A stretch of DNA of 64,000 nucleotides from Cylicocyclus nassatus (taxonomy: Eukaryota > Nematoda > Chromadorea > Rhabditida > Strongylidae), in the NCBI GenBank assembly GCA_958299035.1, contig CATQJL010000112.1:85392636-85456635 (forward strand), given 5' to 3'. Position 1 is the first letter of the stretch. Each line of letters opens with the position of its first letter. A program made the translations under genes and the position numbers. Shown piece after piece: positions 55,201 to 64,000 of this stretch. The notes beneath the pieces were generated by a model. It ran no database searches and was not told where the DNA came from. It saw only the letters and a list, made by a program, of their open reading frames with translations.

Positions 55201-56589
55201 GAACTCAACGGCTTCCTATGGCTTTCAACGGCTTAAAATCCTTGTCAAAGTTCCTATCGTAATCCTACAGTAACGAAGAGTGATCGACGACTCGCTCCAT
55301 ACTGTAGATCTAATTTAGGCCTCGCTCTATAGAATGGTGCCTCAAGCTCGGCGGAAGACATAAAAGCAAGGGAGTTTAACGATCAAACAGTGTTCACATT
55401 TTTTTGGGACACTCTGTACAAGGGGAAAGCGCAAGGGGTAGCGAGGCAGTGTGCGAAGAGTAAAGACGCAGACGAAAAACAGTAGAGACTACAGCAAATT
55501 TTGCTTGGATAAAGATCTCCACAGTTCCTCACCGAACACATCAAATATCAAATTAATTGAGGACAAGAGGCAAGGAGTGCCGACAAGTCGCAAAAGCCGT
55601 AAATTACTCCAAAACGAGTTAAAATTGCATTTTTTTTATGTGGCCTATTTTTATTGTGTTGGAGTGGTGAGCACGCATCAGTAAAAAATTAAGAAATTAA
55701 GAAATTGGCCCGATGAAGGTTTTGTTTCAAGAAGTCTACTTAGGCAAACTTACGTGGCTGCGTAATTGGCCTCAAGGTTCATGACTCGTTTTCCGCTGTG
55801 CCGTCCAACAGGAGAGTAGCACCTGAGAAAACGCTTGTAGCTCTTGGTGTAATATAAGGTTCCAAAAGTTTATTGCATATTTGAAAACGCTGATTTTTTT
55901 CTCCCAAAATTTTTAAATAAACCCAAATTACCCTGTTTTCAGGTGTATAAGCTGCACCCTTTTTGCTCTAAACTCGAGCAGACCCAGGCGTGCCGCCGCG
56001 CATATGTCTCGCGAAGCGGTCGCCTTATTGCATACTGCTCTCACTTAACGCTCTCCATGATGACAGTCAGTCTTTTGGCGTTTCGCCTTCAGAGCGAAAA
56101 GGGTGCGGCTCATATACCTGAAAATAGAGTAGGATTTACAGGTTGCGAGCGGTTGAGTGCTGAAAGTCAGTGCAGGGAAAGGCGATACATACATATAAGA
56201 AGCAAGGGGGTGGAAGAGTATATGAACTCCAATAATGAAAAATGCTCGCACCCTTTAGGCAAACTTAGTACTCACCCTCCTTTAAAGTTGTTTTGTATCT
56301 CCACATAATCCTTCTCGTCTTTTCTTTGCTTAAAACGTATGCATGTTGTATCATGAACATGCTCCATCACCTTCTTGAGCATCTCTAATTCATTTGGTTC
56401 TTGAACAAGATTTTGTCACTTACTGGCACAGACTAAAAATACCCTGTAATTACATGAGTACCATACTGCCCAGTAATGGTATACGGAATTATGTAGTCGT
56501 TTCCAGCTTGCAACCTCCACTTAGAGTTCGATGTGCTAGGAATAGCATTGTACATAATTCCAGTGAAGCCTTCCAGAGCGTTGAAGTTA
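46061..56589 (-). CDS. Astacin gene C, possibly damaged
   Basis: Exons on the - strand in order: 56589-56462, 56399-56276, 55822-55754, 54253-54135, 54046-53898 and 46217-46061. They encode [11 protein letters not shown] (mature N-terminus), [17 protein letters not shown], the zinc site [19 protein letters not shown], the Met-turn [11 protein letters not shown] and the end of the catalytic domain. Lengths and phases mirror genes A and B. After the Met-turn exon the homologous donor reads TTGAGT where GT is expected, and an alternative GT one base earlier would shift the frame, so correct splicing is doubtful. The last intron is 7.7 kb and carries an RTE element and a Harbinger relic. No ShKT-like last exon was found. 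It could be a pseudogene or use a cryptic donor. Confidence 0.7.
46356..46470 (+). mobile_element. Mariner-type terminal fragment
   Basis: Starts TTAGGTTGTTTCAAAAGT after TA, the same type of end as the MITE at 13804. No matching right end was found. Confidence 0.35.
46672..46850 (-). mobile_element. tRNA-derived SINE-like sequence
   Basis: On the - strand an A-box-like TAGCGCAGTGGCAGCG is followed 30 or so bases later by a B-box-like GGTTCGACCGC, the internal Pol III promoter layout of tRNA. A proper cloverleaf is not seen, and the unit ends in a run of G (46671-46684 on + as C). Best read as a SINE or tRNA pseudogene. Confidence 0.45.
47078..47960 (+). pseudogene. Harbinger (HARBI1-like) transposase relic 2, spliced
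   Basis: Exon 1 ends at 47234 ([19 protein letters not shown]), then an intron gtaagg...ttgcag to 47519, then an open exon ([20 protein letters not shown]) leading to [16 protein letters not shown] with the first catalytic Asp and [11 protein letters not shown] with the second. A frameshift near 47890 throws the frame just before VHDASMYF. It is better preserved than the relic at 41458, but the last part of the DDE domain is missing. It lies in the intron of astacin gene C. Confidence 0.75.
48071..51379 (+). mobile_element. RTE-type non-LTR retrotransposon, full length but dead
   Basis: A perfect 12-bp target duplication, agtctaacgaaa, lies at 48059-48070 and 51380-51391. The 3' end is a short (AAGT)n-type tail, usual for RTE elements. 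Structured GC-rich leader at 48075-48330, endonuclease from about 48450, RT from about 49650, and a C-terminal region with [15 protein letters not shown]. It is inserted in the 7.7-kb intron of astacin gene C, antisense to it. Confidence 0.85.
48450..51230 (+). pseudogene. RTE endonuclease/reverse transcriptase remains
   Basis: Recognisable pieces in all three + frames: [20 protein letters not shown] (start of the APE endonuclease), [40 protein letters not shown], a [20 protein letters not shown] segment, [18 protein letters not shown] codons, [12 protein letters not shown] and NWKA. Stops and frameshifts occur throughout. The RT catalytic pair reads FADN (50517-50528) in place of FADD, and VGDFKAKIG has Lys where Asn is usual, so the copy cannot be active. 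Confidence 0.8.
51392..53897. other. Intron of astacin C, no gene recognised
   Basis: Contains the weak coding-like match to 42745-42990 at about 51510-51680. Otherwise chance ORFs. Confidence 0.35.
53898..54046 (-). CDS. Astacin C exon with Met-turn
   Basis: A 149-bp exon after acceptor catcttacag, with [20 protein letters not shown] and [14 protein letters not shown]. The expected donor position reads ttgagt, not gt. Confidence 0.8.
54135..54253 (-). CDS. Astacin C exon with zinc-binding motif
   Basis: A 119-bp exon between tattatag and gtgagc. It encodes [20 protein letters not shown] followed by HMRFDRDNY, with all zinc ligands and the catalytic Glu. Confidence 0.85.
54792..55416. mobile_element. 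tc1/mariner-type MITE (CAGGGTGTCCCAAAAA termini), copy 2
   Basis: 625 bp, flanked by TA, with inverted arms of about 160 bp matching copy 1 at 45274. It lies in the intron between the CYS and zinc-site exons of gene C. Confidence 0.72.
55754..55822 (-). CDS. Astacin C exon, CYSPVGR segment
   Basis: A 69-bp exon between gcgttttctcag and gtaagt encoding [19 protein letters not shown]. Homologous to 7491 and 28786. Confidence 0.8.
56276..56399 (-). CDS. Astacin C exon, N-terminal catalytic lobe
   Basis: A 124-bp exon (acceptor tgttcaag, donor gtgagt) with [19 protein letters not shown] and [11 protein letters not shown]. Confidence 0.8.
56462..56589 (-). CDS. Astacin C exon, mature N-terminus
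   Basis: A 128-bp exon (acceptor taatttcag, donor gtactc) with [17 protein letters not shown] and [11 protein letters not shown]. The first residues form the end of the prodomain. Earlier exons were not identified. Confidence 0.75.
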
Positions 56590-59159
56590 CTGAAATTAAT
56601 GTGCTCACTACCTGGTCAAATTTAAACTGTGGGAGAAAAAGAGGTACTCTTCGTGCGGTAGTGCCATGTCACTCCCATCTTGATTGAAGATATCGATGGG
56701 TACACCCTATAAAGTATAATTTAAGATATAACTCGATGCTCATCTGCAGAATCCTGTTTTGTTATAAAAGAACCGTGACTTGAAATAAACTAACAACGAT
56801 TGTAGGAAGTAACTGTGTTCGGCACTTTCAGTAAGAGAAAGCAAAATGCACTTTCGCGGAAATGTTTTTGATGATTTGTGTTCCTGCTCCACCCGGTGGC
56901 ATAGGATAGCTAACGTTTATCTACCCAAAGCCACTTATATGGATCGGAACTTTTCAAATGGACCGGAGGCAAGCGCGCTTTGTCGCAATAATCGTACTCA
57001 GACAATAGCAGATGACTCCCAGGGCAAACTGAAGTTCTAAAACTTTCAGAGGAGCGCTTCTGCAGCTGTCAGGTAGGGCGGGGCCCACCCGTGCGGCCCA
57101 ATAAAAGCGTCATTTGCGATCCTGAGCATTCGTATACATCATGCGTACTTGTGTCCGATCCCTTAGCAGTCATCGCCTTCTCATGTTTCCATAACGTCGC
57201 TTGTTCCAAGGGAGGTAAATACGTACTCTTGCTGATGTCATCCGCACTTGTAAACTTATCAGGAGATGGGCTAATTGTAGGAGGCGCACAGTGCTCATCC
57301 TGCAACCATCAAAGATGAATTACAAAAAAGTAGTGCTCTTGTCCATCGCACTGTTAATACATCAGAAATGTCATTAGACTCAAATAAATCTAACACAAAA
57401 TAACATTTTCGAGTACAGTTCTGTGTTCAGATTCTGAAGGTGAATCTGACATGAAAATTCAAAGAAATGAAAGCTTTGACACACGTGCCACATTACACCG
57501 TCAACGGCTTGAATATAAAGCTCTTAGAACACGTTAAGCATTTGCGTGAGTCATATTTGATGAAACATGATACATCAGACAAAATGTAATAACATCTTCC
57601 AGATAACCACTTCATAGAGGAGCCAAAATCGGCACGTTTACAGAGGTGAGTCAGAAACTAAAAGAGGCTTAATTTTAGTAAAAGGCGAACATGCTATATT
57701 GATTGCAGAGATTGCTCAGTGCATAGAATCGGAAGAAAAAGTCGTTAAACTGATGGTCAATTGTGAAATGGCTCCGTTTCCGCCCGCATTATTGCAGATT
57801 TACGATTGAAAAGAATAGAAGAAATAGACAACAAAATTTAGCGACATAGATTTACACCAAATGCGAGATTGTATATTCCCTTCAATGAATTTCTATGTTT
57901 ACAAGGCATGATTTTTTTCGTGGAATACTATCTTGCGAATCAGGACCATTAATGATGGTTTGTGGCAAAAGAACAACTTCACAGAAAAGTTCAAGATGGT
58001 TGCTGGATAGCGGAAGAGTTAGTTTCGATTATAAAATGAGAGATTTGATATCTTTGATTCGCTGTGCGGGCATACGCTGTCTGCAATCTACTTCAAACAG
58101 TTTCACAATAGAATCTTGTTATTCTTCAAACAAATTATTTCTGGGGTGGCTAGCACCCAAAAACGGGTTCATCATGAGTTTCGAGGGTGAGATTCCTGAG
58201 ATGTTTTCTGACATAGTACACGTTTATTTTTTTCTATTTTAGGAGCCTAGAGCTTCGTGTCTTTTATCTACCTCTTATTTTATTCTACTTTTGCCTTGAA
58301 GATGAGGACTGGCTGGCCTCGTATCTCTTTTTGATTTTTCTCTTGGATGTTCTTCCTCTTCGATGCACCTTGTATGTACTTGTAATTAAATAACTAAATA
58401 GATAAACGGTAAGAGGCTACTGAAAGCAGAGATCTTTAGAATGAATTGCGGAGATCAGTCGATTACAACGACTGTGTTCCTGAACCCGGCACGCGTTGGC
58501 TTCCCAAATTTTTCTAAAAACAAAGCCCCTTAATTTCCAATTATTTTGAGATCCTCTACGAATTATGAAATGGGTTAGAGCTACAAAATTACTTACAAAA
58601 AGAACATAAACTTTCGTTCCAAAGCCGCATTCAATGTACAAAATTTTAGCAAGAAGAAATTGAAAACCACTGTAACATAAATGAAAAACAAGCAGTTTTC
58701 ACAACGGCAGTACTCAATTATAGGTTGCAACGAAAGTTATAAAGGAGGAAATGGAGGTCAAACTAACTTGTTTCATTTATACCTTCATCATAAGCTGCTA
58801 TCAACAACGATTTTTGGTCATGTATACTAAGAACCTTAGGCTGACTGATTAAGTATATCATGATATGCTCTTCTCCAAAAACGCGCTGGTTGCTTTTTGT
58901 AACAGGTAAAAAGTCTATTTTTTGAGCGCTGAATTGAGCTATAATAATCCATTTTTTAGAGAAAGGCCCAGGTACCGGAGCAAGCAATAGTCGAATGTCG
59001 CTTTATTTGACCAATATGAAATGTATACAGAATTCTAGATCAAGCTTCTGCAATATCTGCGCGTCTACAATCTGAAATATGTGCCTTTTTGGGGTCCCAA
59101 GCGCAACAGATTACTCCTTCATTTCTTCCTGGTTTACAGTTCTTTCAAGCCGGATAGTA
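56590..59159. other. Upstream of astacin C, no exon proven
   Basis: The signal peptide and prodomain exons of gene C should lie here. A - strand ORF at 58763-58987 (QPKVLSIHDQKSLLIAAYDE) is a weak candidate, but its phase does not fit the next exon. Confidence 0.3.
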
Positions 59160-60066
59160 TTAGGTCGTTCAGAAAGTAATGTCGCTTTTTTCAAACGTAT
59201 GCCACATCTCGCGTAACAAAGATGTATAAGAGATTCTGGTATCATTTGATGCAGCATTTCATTCTCTTCCTAATGGTTATGAAGTTGTTGCAACACAGTC
59301 AATGAGCTTCCAGAAAAGAGTCAGAATCTGCGACCTATGCTTTTTGAGATGGCCAAGTTTCACAATTTTTCTAAAATTTTATGACAAACCTCAGAAGGAG
59401 TCCAAGTAATGGATGGATGGAGCAAATCCCACAGGAAACAGCACAAGTTTTTTCTACTTTCCAGCTCGTCATAATTTTTGTACAGACTTTTTGATGGAAC
59501 CACCGATTTTTAGCAAGCTCGTCTCAGACACAAGTGCATCAAACGCCAACAAGTCTTCGGATTTTAAAACTTACAAAGATGGATAATGGTTTGGCAACAA
59601 TTTTACAAACCAAACGAGCATTCACCGCTTCGGTTTAGCAGCTTTCGAAAATTTCGGGTACACCTTGGGGTCCCTTGGAAAAGTTGATTTATGAGATTTT
59701 ATCCCGGAAAACTTGATGAATCGGAAACAAAAAACGACCTCTAGAAAGAGGAGAAAAAGCTGCATCGAATGGCACCCGAGTCGCTTGCCGGTTATTGTTC
59801 TGTGGGTTTGACTTGACTAAATGTGGAATTTGATGGCATTGAGAAATTGATTGTAGAAACTCTGAGAAGCAAGCTAAGGAAAAGAAAAAATTACTCTGTG
59901 TTCTATAGTATTTTTCGAGAGCTTTTAAACGTTTGCAGTGAAATCGAAACCATTAGAAAGAGGATGAAATGCTGCATCGAATGCTCCTAAGATCTTTTGG
60001 AAATGTTGATTCCACGAATAGTGGCGTTCATTCGAAAAAAGCGACATTACTTTCAGAACGACCTAA
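59160..60066. mobile_element. Mariner-type element remnant, 907 bp
   Basis: Ends TTAGGTCGTTCAGAAAGTAA and, inverted, ttactttcagaacgacctaa, flanked by TA. The interior has no usable ORF, so it is a decayed or non-autonomous copy. Confidence 0.65.
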
Positions 60067-60816
60067 TATTTGGTAGCTGGCGCCATCGCGCATCAAGAAT
60101 ACACGCCACATTAGCCCCTTGTATTCGCATTCAATTTTGGTAATTATAGGAAGAAGTAATAACATTTCTTACAAACTAATATTCACGCCTTTACGTGTGG
60201 AACAGCAAATCTTCCAAAAAGAAGAGAGATAACTACAACTCTTATTCACTCTTAGCGTTTCCGAACATTTGCTCAATTGTGAGTTGGACCGTGCGTCTAC
60301 TTAGCTTTTTATAATAATCTGACAAGTAAAGCTTCTTCCATATTAAAGGGCATAAAAAGCGATTCCAATTCTACCTTCCTTATCTGCAGAACGCTTATGA
60401 ACGAGGAGTTATGAGCGTTTTTTGGAGGCAAAAATCAAATGTGCATTTAGGATAAAATGAGTTGTCAAAATCTTACTAGCCCTCAAATAAAGCAACCAAG
60501 TATGGTATATTCTTCGTTTTCGAGTATTTGTCAAATAAAGAGCTCTGATATTATCATTGTTTCTTCAAACTAGAAATAGTATTACGGTTATTTTTGTCCT
60601 ACTACCGCATTCAATTTTTTGCTCCATTAAGCGCTCATACTTCCTCGTCCATAAATGTTCTGCAGATAAGGAAGGCAGATTTGGAATTAGCATCTTGTGT
60701 CCTACAATATGGTATACATCCCATCTAGAAAGGCCACTTCGACTAAACACGCATTCCTTGTGAGATTAATTAGGGCAAATTTTGATTTGTCTCTTCAGTG
60801 TATGATAGATCTACCA

Positions 60817-61107
60817 GTGGCGGTCCCAGGATTTCGGACCCGGGGGGGGGTGGGGTGCTTCCCAAAATTTTTGTGGGCCCATGATCCCAAAATATTAGAA
60901 AAAGAGGAAAAAACTTCTTCAAAAATTCCCCCGAAAAAAATTCTCTACAAGGCTAATTTGAATTTTTAAAAAAGTTTTAAAAAATATTTGAATTGTTTAC
61001 AAGTATGAACAAGTCACTTGCACATTTTTATAACCCTTATAAGTTTTCAAACACTTTGCGACCCTACGGGGCCCCCTCCCCTCCCGCCCCCCCCCCTCGG
61101 TCACTGA
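60817..61107. mobile_element. Possible hAT-like MITE with C/G-tracts
   Basis: Left end CAGTGGCGGTCCCAGGATTT followed by a G-run (60841-60850); right end with a C-run and ggtcactg. The terminal inverted match is short and imperfect. Confidence 0.3.
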
Positions 61108-61543
61108 GGTATGGTATACACAAATAGTCCAAGCCAAAAGGATAAACTTGTATGAACTCTCCGATCTTTATGCTCCAGACCAACTCGGTTGGTTTGGCAA
61201 TGCTCAGGACCATCAAATTCCGATGGTACCACGACACTTGAGTTTGCATTTTTTTTGCGTAATATATTGATAAAAATGTATATCCATGGTCCAAATTTGG
61301 TAACGATCAACTGTGCGGTGAAGACAGGTCATTTGTTTATTCGTTGTGGCGAAAACCCTTTGAGCAAGTCAGTCACATTGATAGCAGGTGAGCATGTCTG
61401 ACGTCAGGTGTATGTATGTTGAACAGGCTTTTAATGGTCTTTTTGCTATCTGACCCTAATCAACGTTTAGTTCGACCCTAACACGTCTGTACTTGGTCTT
61501 ATGGTACCAATTTACCGTCCTCTGAGTAGGGGGCTTGATTGAC

Positions 61544-61610
61544 GCAAGAGGGATTGAATCTTGAATCTGACCTGATCATAGCGGCACCTCACACCAGTGC
61601 GCCACTCACT
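61544..61610 (-). mobile_element. tRNA-like sequence, probably SINE-derived
   Basis: On the - strand an A-box-like agtggcgcactggtg (61592-61606) precedes a B-box-like gattcaatccc (61550-61560) at a tRNA-like distance. No cloverleaf could be closed. Confidence 0.3.
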
Positions 61611-62021
61611 TCCTGGTTCTCAAATATCAAATGGGAATCTCTTTACGACAACTTTCGCAACTTCAAAATTTCATCAAAAACACGAAGCGCTTGGGATTTG
61701 CGACTCGATCAAGTCCACCTAATCAGCACCAGCAACGCATTTGCCCATAGTTCACATTTCTGTATTTTTTCTTAACACACGGCTTTCGTAAGTAGGACGA
61801 TCATTTCGTTCACTTGCTTTCCTTTTGTTATGAAATCATTAAACTGGTACGATGTGCGATTTGTCACATTGTGTTCACATACGGTCTGCTGCGCACTTGA
61901 CATAGCTTGTTGTGACTATCGGTCTGTGTTCAAATAAACACAGGATTCAGAAATCAGAATTTGTTATTTTGAAGTACTAACGTACGCATCTTTTACTCTG
62001 ATAAACTAGCCCATAATGTAC

Positions 62022-62134
62022 CGCGGAGGCTTAAATCTTGTCAGCTGGAATGCCTCGCACCCCTTACAACCATACATCCTACATACTTTGAGGTAATCAC
62101 TCGGAGAGGCGTCGTTCACTTTTCCGATCAGGTT
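62022..62134 (-). CDS. Astacin gene D exon, end of catalytic domain (partial gene)
   Basis: Acceptor tttcag, then [20 protein letters not shown] and CKGC, closely like the homologous exons at 46061 and 37921. The frame stays open to a TAG at 62007-62009; a possible donor (gtacat) lies at 62021 but its phase differs from the paralogues. Upstream exons would be beyond 64000. It is evidence for a fourth astacin gene. Confidence 0.65.
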
Positions 62135-63435
62135 CTGAAATATAACTTACTTTATCATAAAAAATGATTATATGGGAAGCTAGAATCTCATTATGTTATA
62201 GCTGTTTTTTGCAATACTCCGTAGAATCCAAGCTTTACTGCAAGGACCAACTGAGAATTAGTTATACAATGGTTTGGACCACTTGAGCAAGCCTGGGAGT
62301 CAACTATGCTTCAACAAACTAGAAATTTCTTGGAAAATCTTCTGGCATTTTTCGGGCTAGGAAATATATCTCATAATAGCTACAGTATACAAGAGTATTT
62401 GTATTATTTATAGCCAAAGGCTTGGTTTGCAGTAGTTTTTAATGCATTCAGCAAGAGTGTTTCTTACCGTAAAGCAAAGACGAACTTCAGAAAACTTGCA
62501 ATAACTATAATGCCCCTAGTATCAGCTTGGTGCAAAAGTTCGTTTGCATCATTTTTGAAAAACCTTAACTTCTTGCTCATTCGACGGAAGAGCACATTCG
62601 ACGAGTTTGCACAAACTTAATTTTGCTAATCAGAGGAAAGTGTTTTCTTTCTAACAGTGGAGATGGAAGCAGGAAAGCAAAATCACGTCAGCTTTGGTCA
62701 CTTTAAGTTAGGCTGCTAAAAATCTGGCACTTGCGATGAAGTCCAAAGCAAATACTGCAGTAAGTTTTTTGGTCCACCCTTTCCAAATGTGCTGATTTTG
62801 TATTATAAGCTCTTTGTGAATGTGCTATGATTTTTGGGTAAACGTTTTTGGCTGATTTTCGAAATTGAGTTGTTATTCTCCTATTCAAAGCTACCACATA
62901 TTGAACAGAAAAGGTACTATAATAAAATATTAGGTCGTTCCATAAGTTCTTAAGTTCCTTTTCGTCCTCATAACTTTGAGGAGCGGTTGATTTGCGGAAA
63001 AGTGCGTATATCAGGGAACGGCTGATTGTACTCTTCAATGTCTACTAATTATAGAAACCTGATTAACTCGGATCTAGTAACTTACAAAGATGGAATCTTG
63101 AAGGGCAAAAAAGAGCAATTTCGACATTTGCGCACTTTTTCTTATGAAAAGAAGTGCTCTTGCGCAGATTTTTTGCCGATTATGGAATATGGGGTTCGCA
63201 CATCAATATGAGACAAAAAGGATTGGGTTGTTACAAAAGACCAGGGGCTGAGCAGGGTGTCCCTGAACAGGACTTCTATGGGACGGACAGGACGTCCTGC
63301 ACTGAACATTGCTCTACAAGTAGGCCATGGTCAATCATTCCGTAAGCAAACTGCACCGGAACCAGGTTCTACTGCAGAAAAAGCCTAATAGACGGATCCA
63401 GTAGTTTTTCTGCATGATGAAGCATAACCTCATCT
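62135..63435. other. Intron or intergenic, mariner-like ends only
   Basis: Sequences ttaggtcgttccataagttc (62931) and tatcagcttggtgcaaaagt (62520) resemble ends of mariner relatives, without partners or transposase. No gene seen. Confidence 0.3.
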
Positions 63436-64000
63436 CAGACTATGGCCCTGGGGCAAGCGGTCCGCAAACTCGCGCTTTTTTGCAGGCGGTCAGCAAAATT
63501 TTGTGGCGTGGCCAAACCTCCAGCGAGCGGTACCTCCTTTGCTGTCGCTTGTTCTGCCAGCGGGTAGCAATACAGAATTTTTTGCGAGAAATGATTTCCT
63601 CAAATGATTTCCCTCAACGAGCGCTAACCAAATTTTCACGAGCGCTCTGACTCTTTTTACACAGTTCCGGAGTTACGCCGAGCAAGGTAAACTCCACATA
63701 CAGGTGTCATCGATGGTTTAATTACCCGAGTTTGGGGGCTTTCTTCAAACGGAAGGCACTTACGGGCTGTGCGGTGCTTCACAAAGGACCGTGCGGCCCT
63801 CAACAATTTTGCATATCCTCGCGGAAAGTCCGCGAGAATGCGGCCATTGCGCCGCAACTAATTTATGAAAAATTGTCTCTCGAGCATTCGTCTAGAACTT
63901 GTCCAACATTCTTCCAAATATCTGCAAGCGACCGCAAGAAATCAGCGAATTATTTTTCCGGTGCCGCTTGCCCATAAATCGCATGGCCGCTTGCCCCCTC
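63436..64000 (+). mobile_element. Unclassified TIR element, copy 3 (cut by window end)
   Basis: Same orientation and block order as 6659-7226, from cagactatggcc through tccgcgagaatgcggcc to the last base of the window. Confidence 0.55.

Noticed and set aside
58763..58987. 74-codon - strand ORF as prodomain exon of astacin C
   Set aside because: Its possible donors are out of phase with the exon at 56589 and the sequence is not clearly prodomain.

Overview
The window looks like nematode nuclear DNA, most probably from a strongylid parasite such as a hookworm. This is inferred from four sets of spliced astacin metalloprotease exons with short GT-AG exons and a cysteine-rich ShKT-like tail, sunk in repeat-filled introns, and from a BEL/Pao retroelement that carries a phlebovirus-type glycoprotein, an arrangement known from nematodes. 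There are no bacterial features, no CRISPR array and no rRNA.

Host genes. Two astacin paralogues lie on the + strand: A (427-14643, 5' end outside or not found) and B (about 25674-38629). Two lie on the - strand: C (56589 down to 46061, 3' exon not found) and D (one exon, 62022-62134, the rest beyond the window). Exon lengths and phases match across paralogues (124, 69, 119 and 149 bp), so the cluster arose by duplication. A and B have complete catalytic exons. C has a damaged donor after its Met-turn exon. B needs a GC donor after its zinc-site exon.

Mobile DNA fills the introns and intergenic space. Gene A holds a Penelope-like element (1151-4168; RT plus GIY-YIG, 331-bp inverted repeats each with a hammerhead-like motif), a TA-flanked MITE, a 568-bp TIR element, a 930-bp mariner-type fold-back, a Helitron-like element and two more MITEs. 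Between A and B lies a BEL/Pao remnant on the - strand (about 15.1-20.0 kb: gag-like ORF, env, integrase, RNase H tail) bracketed by Helitron-like pieces. Gene B holds a TTAA-flanked palindromic MITE, a Harbinger-type MITE, mirrored arms of a decayed second Penelope-like element with a Helitron between them, and a third Helitron. Downstream lie two Harbinger transposase relics, a tRNA-like SINE, a full-length but dead RTE retrotransposon with a 12-bp target duplication (48071-51379, inside gene C's long intron), and two copies of a tc1/mariner-type MITE.

No single new pathway is visible. The points most worth following are the intact envelope-like ORF beside a broken pol, the Helitron mosaic around it, and the minimal hammerhead-like motifs with palindromic stem I in both Penelope repeats. 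All exon boundaries were set by eye from splice signals and comparison between paralogues, with no transcript support.
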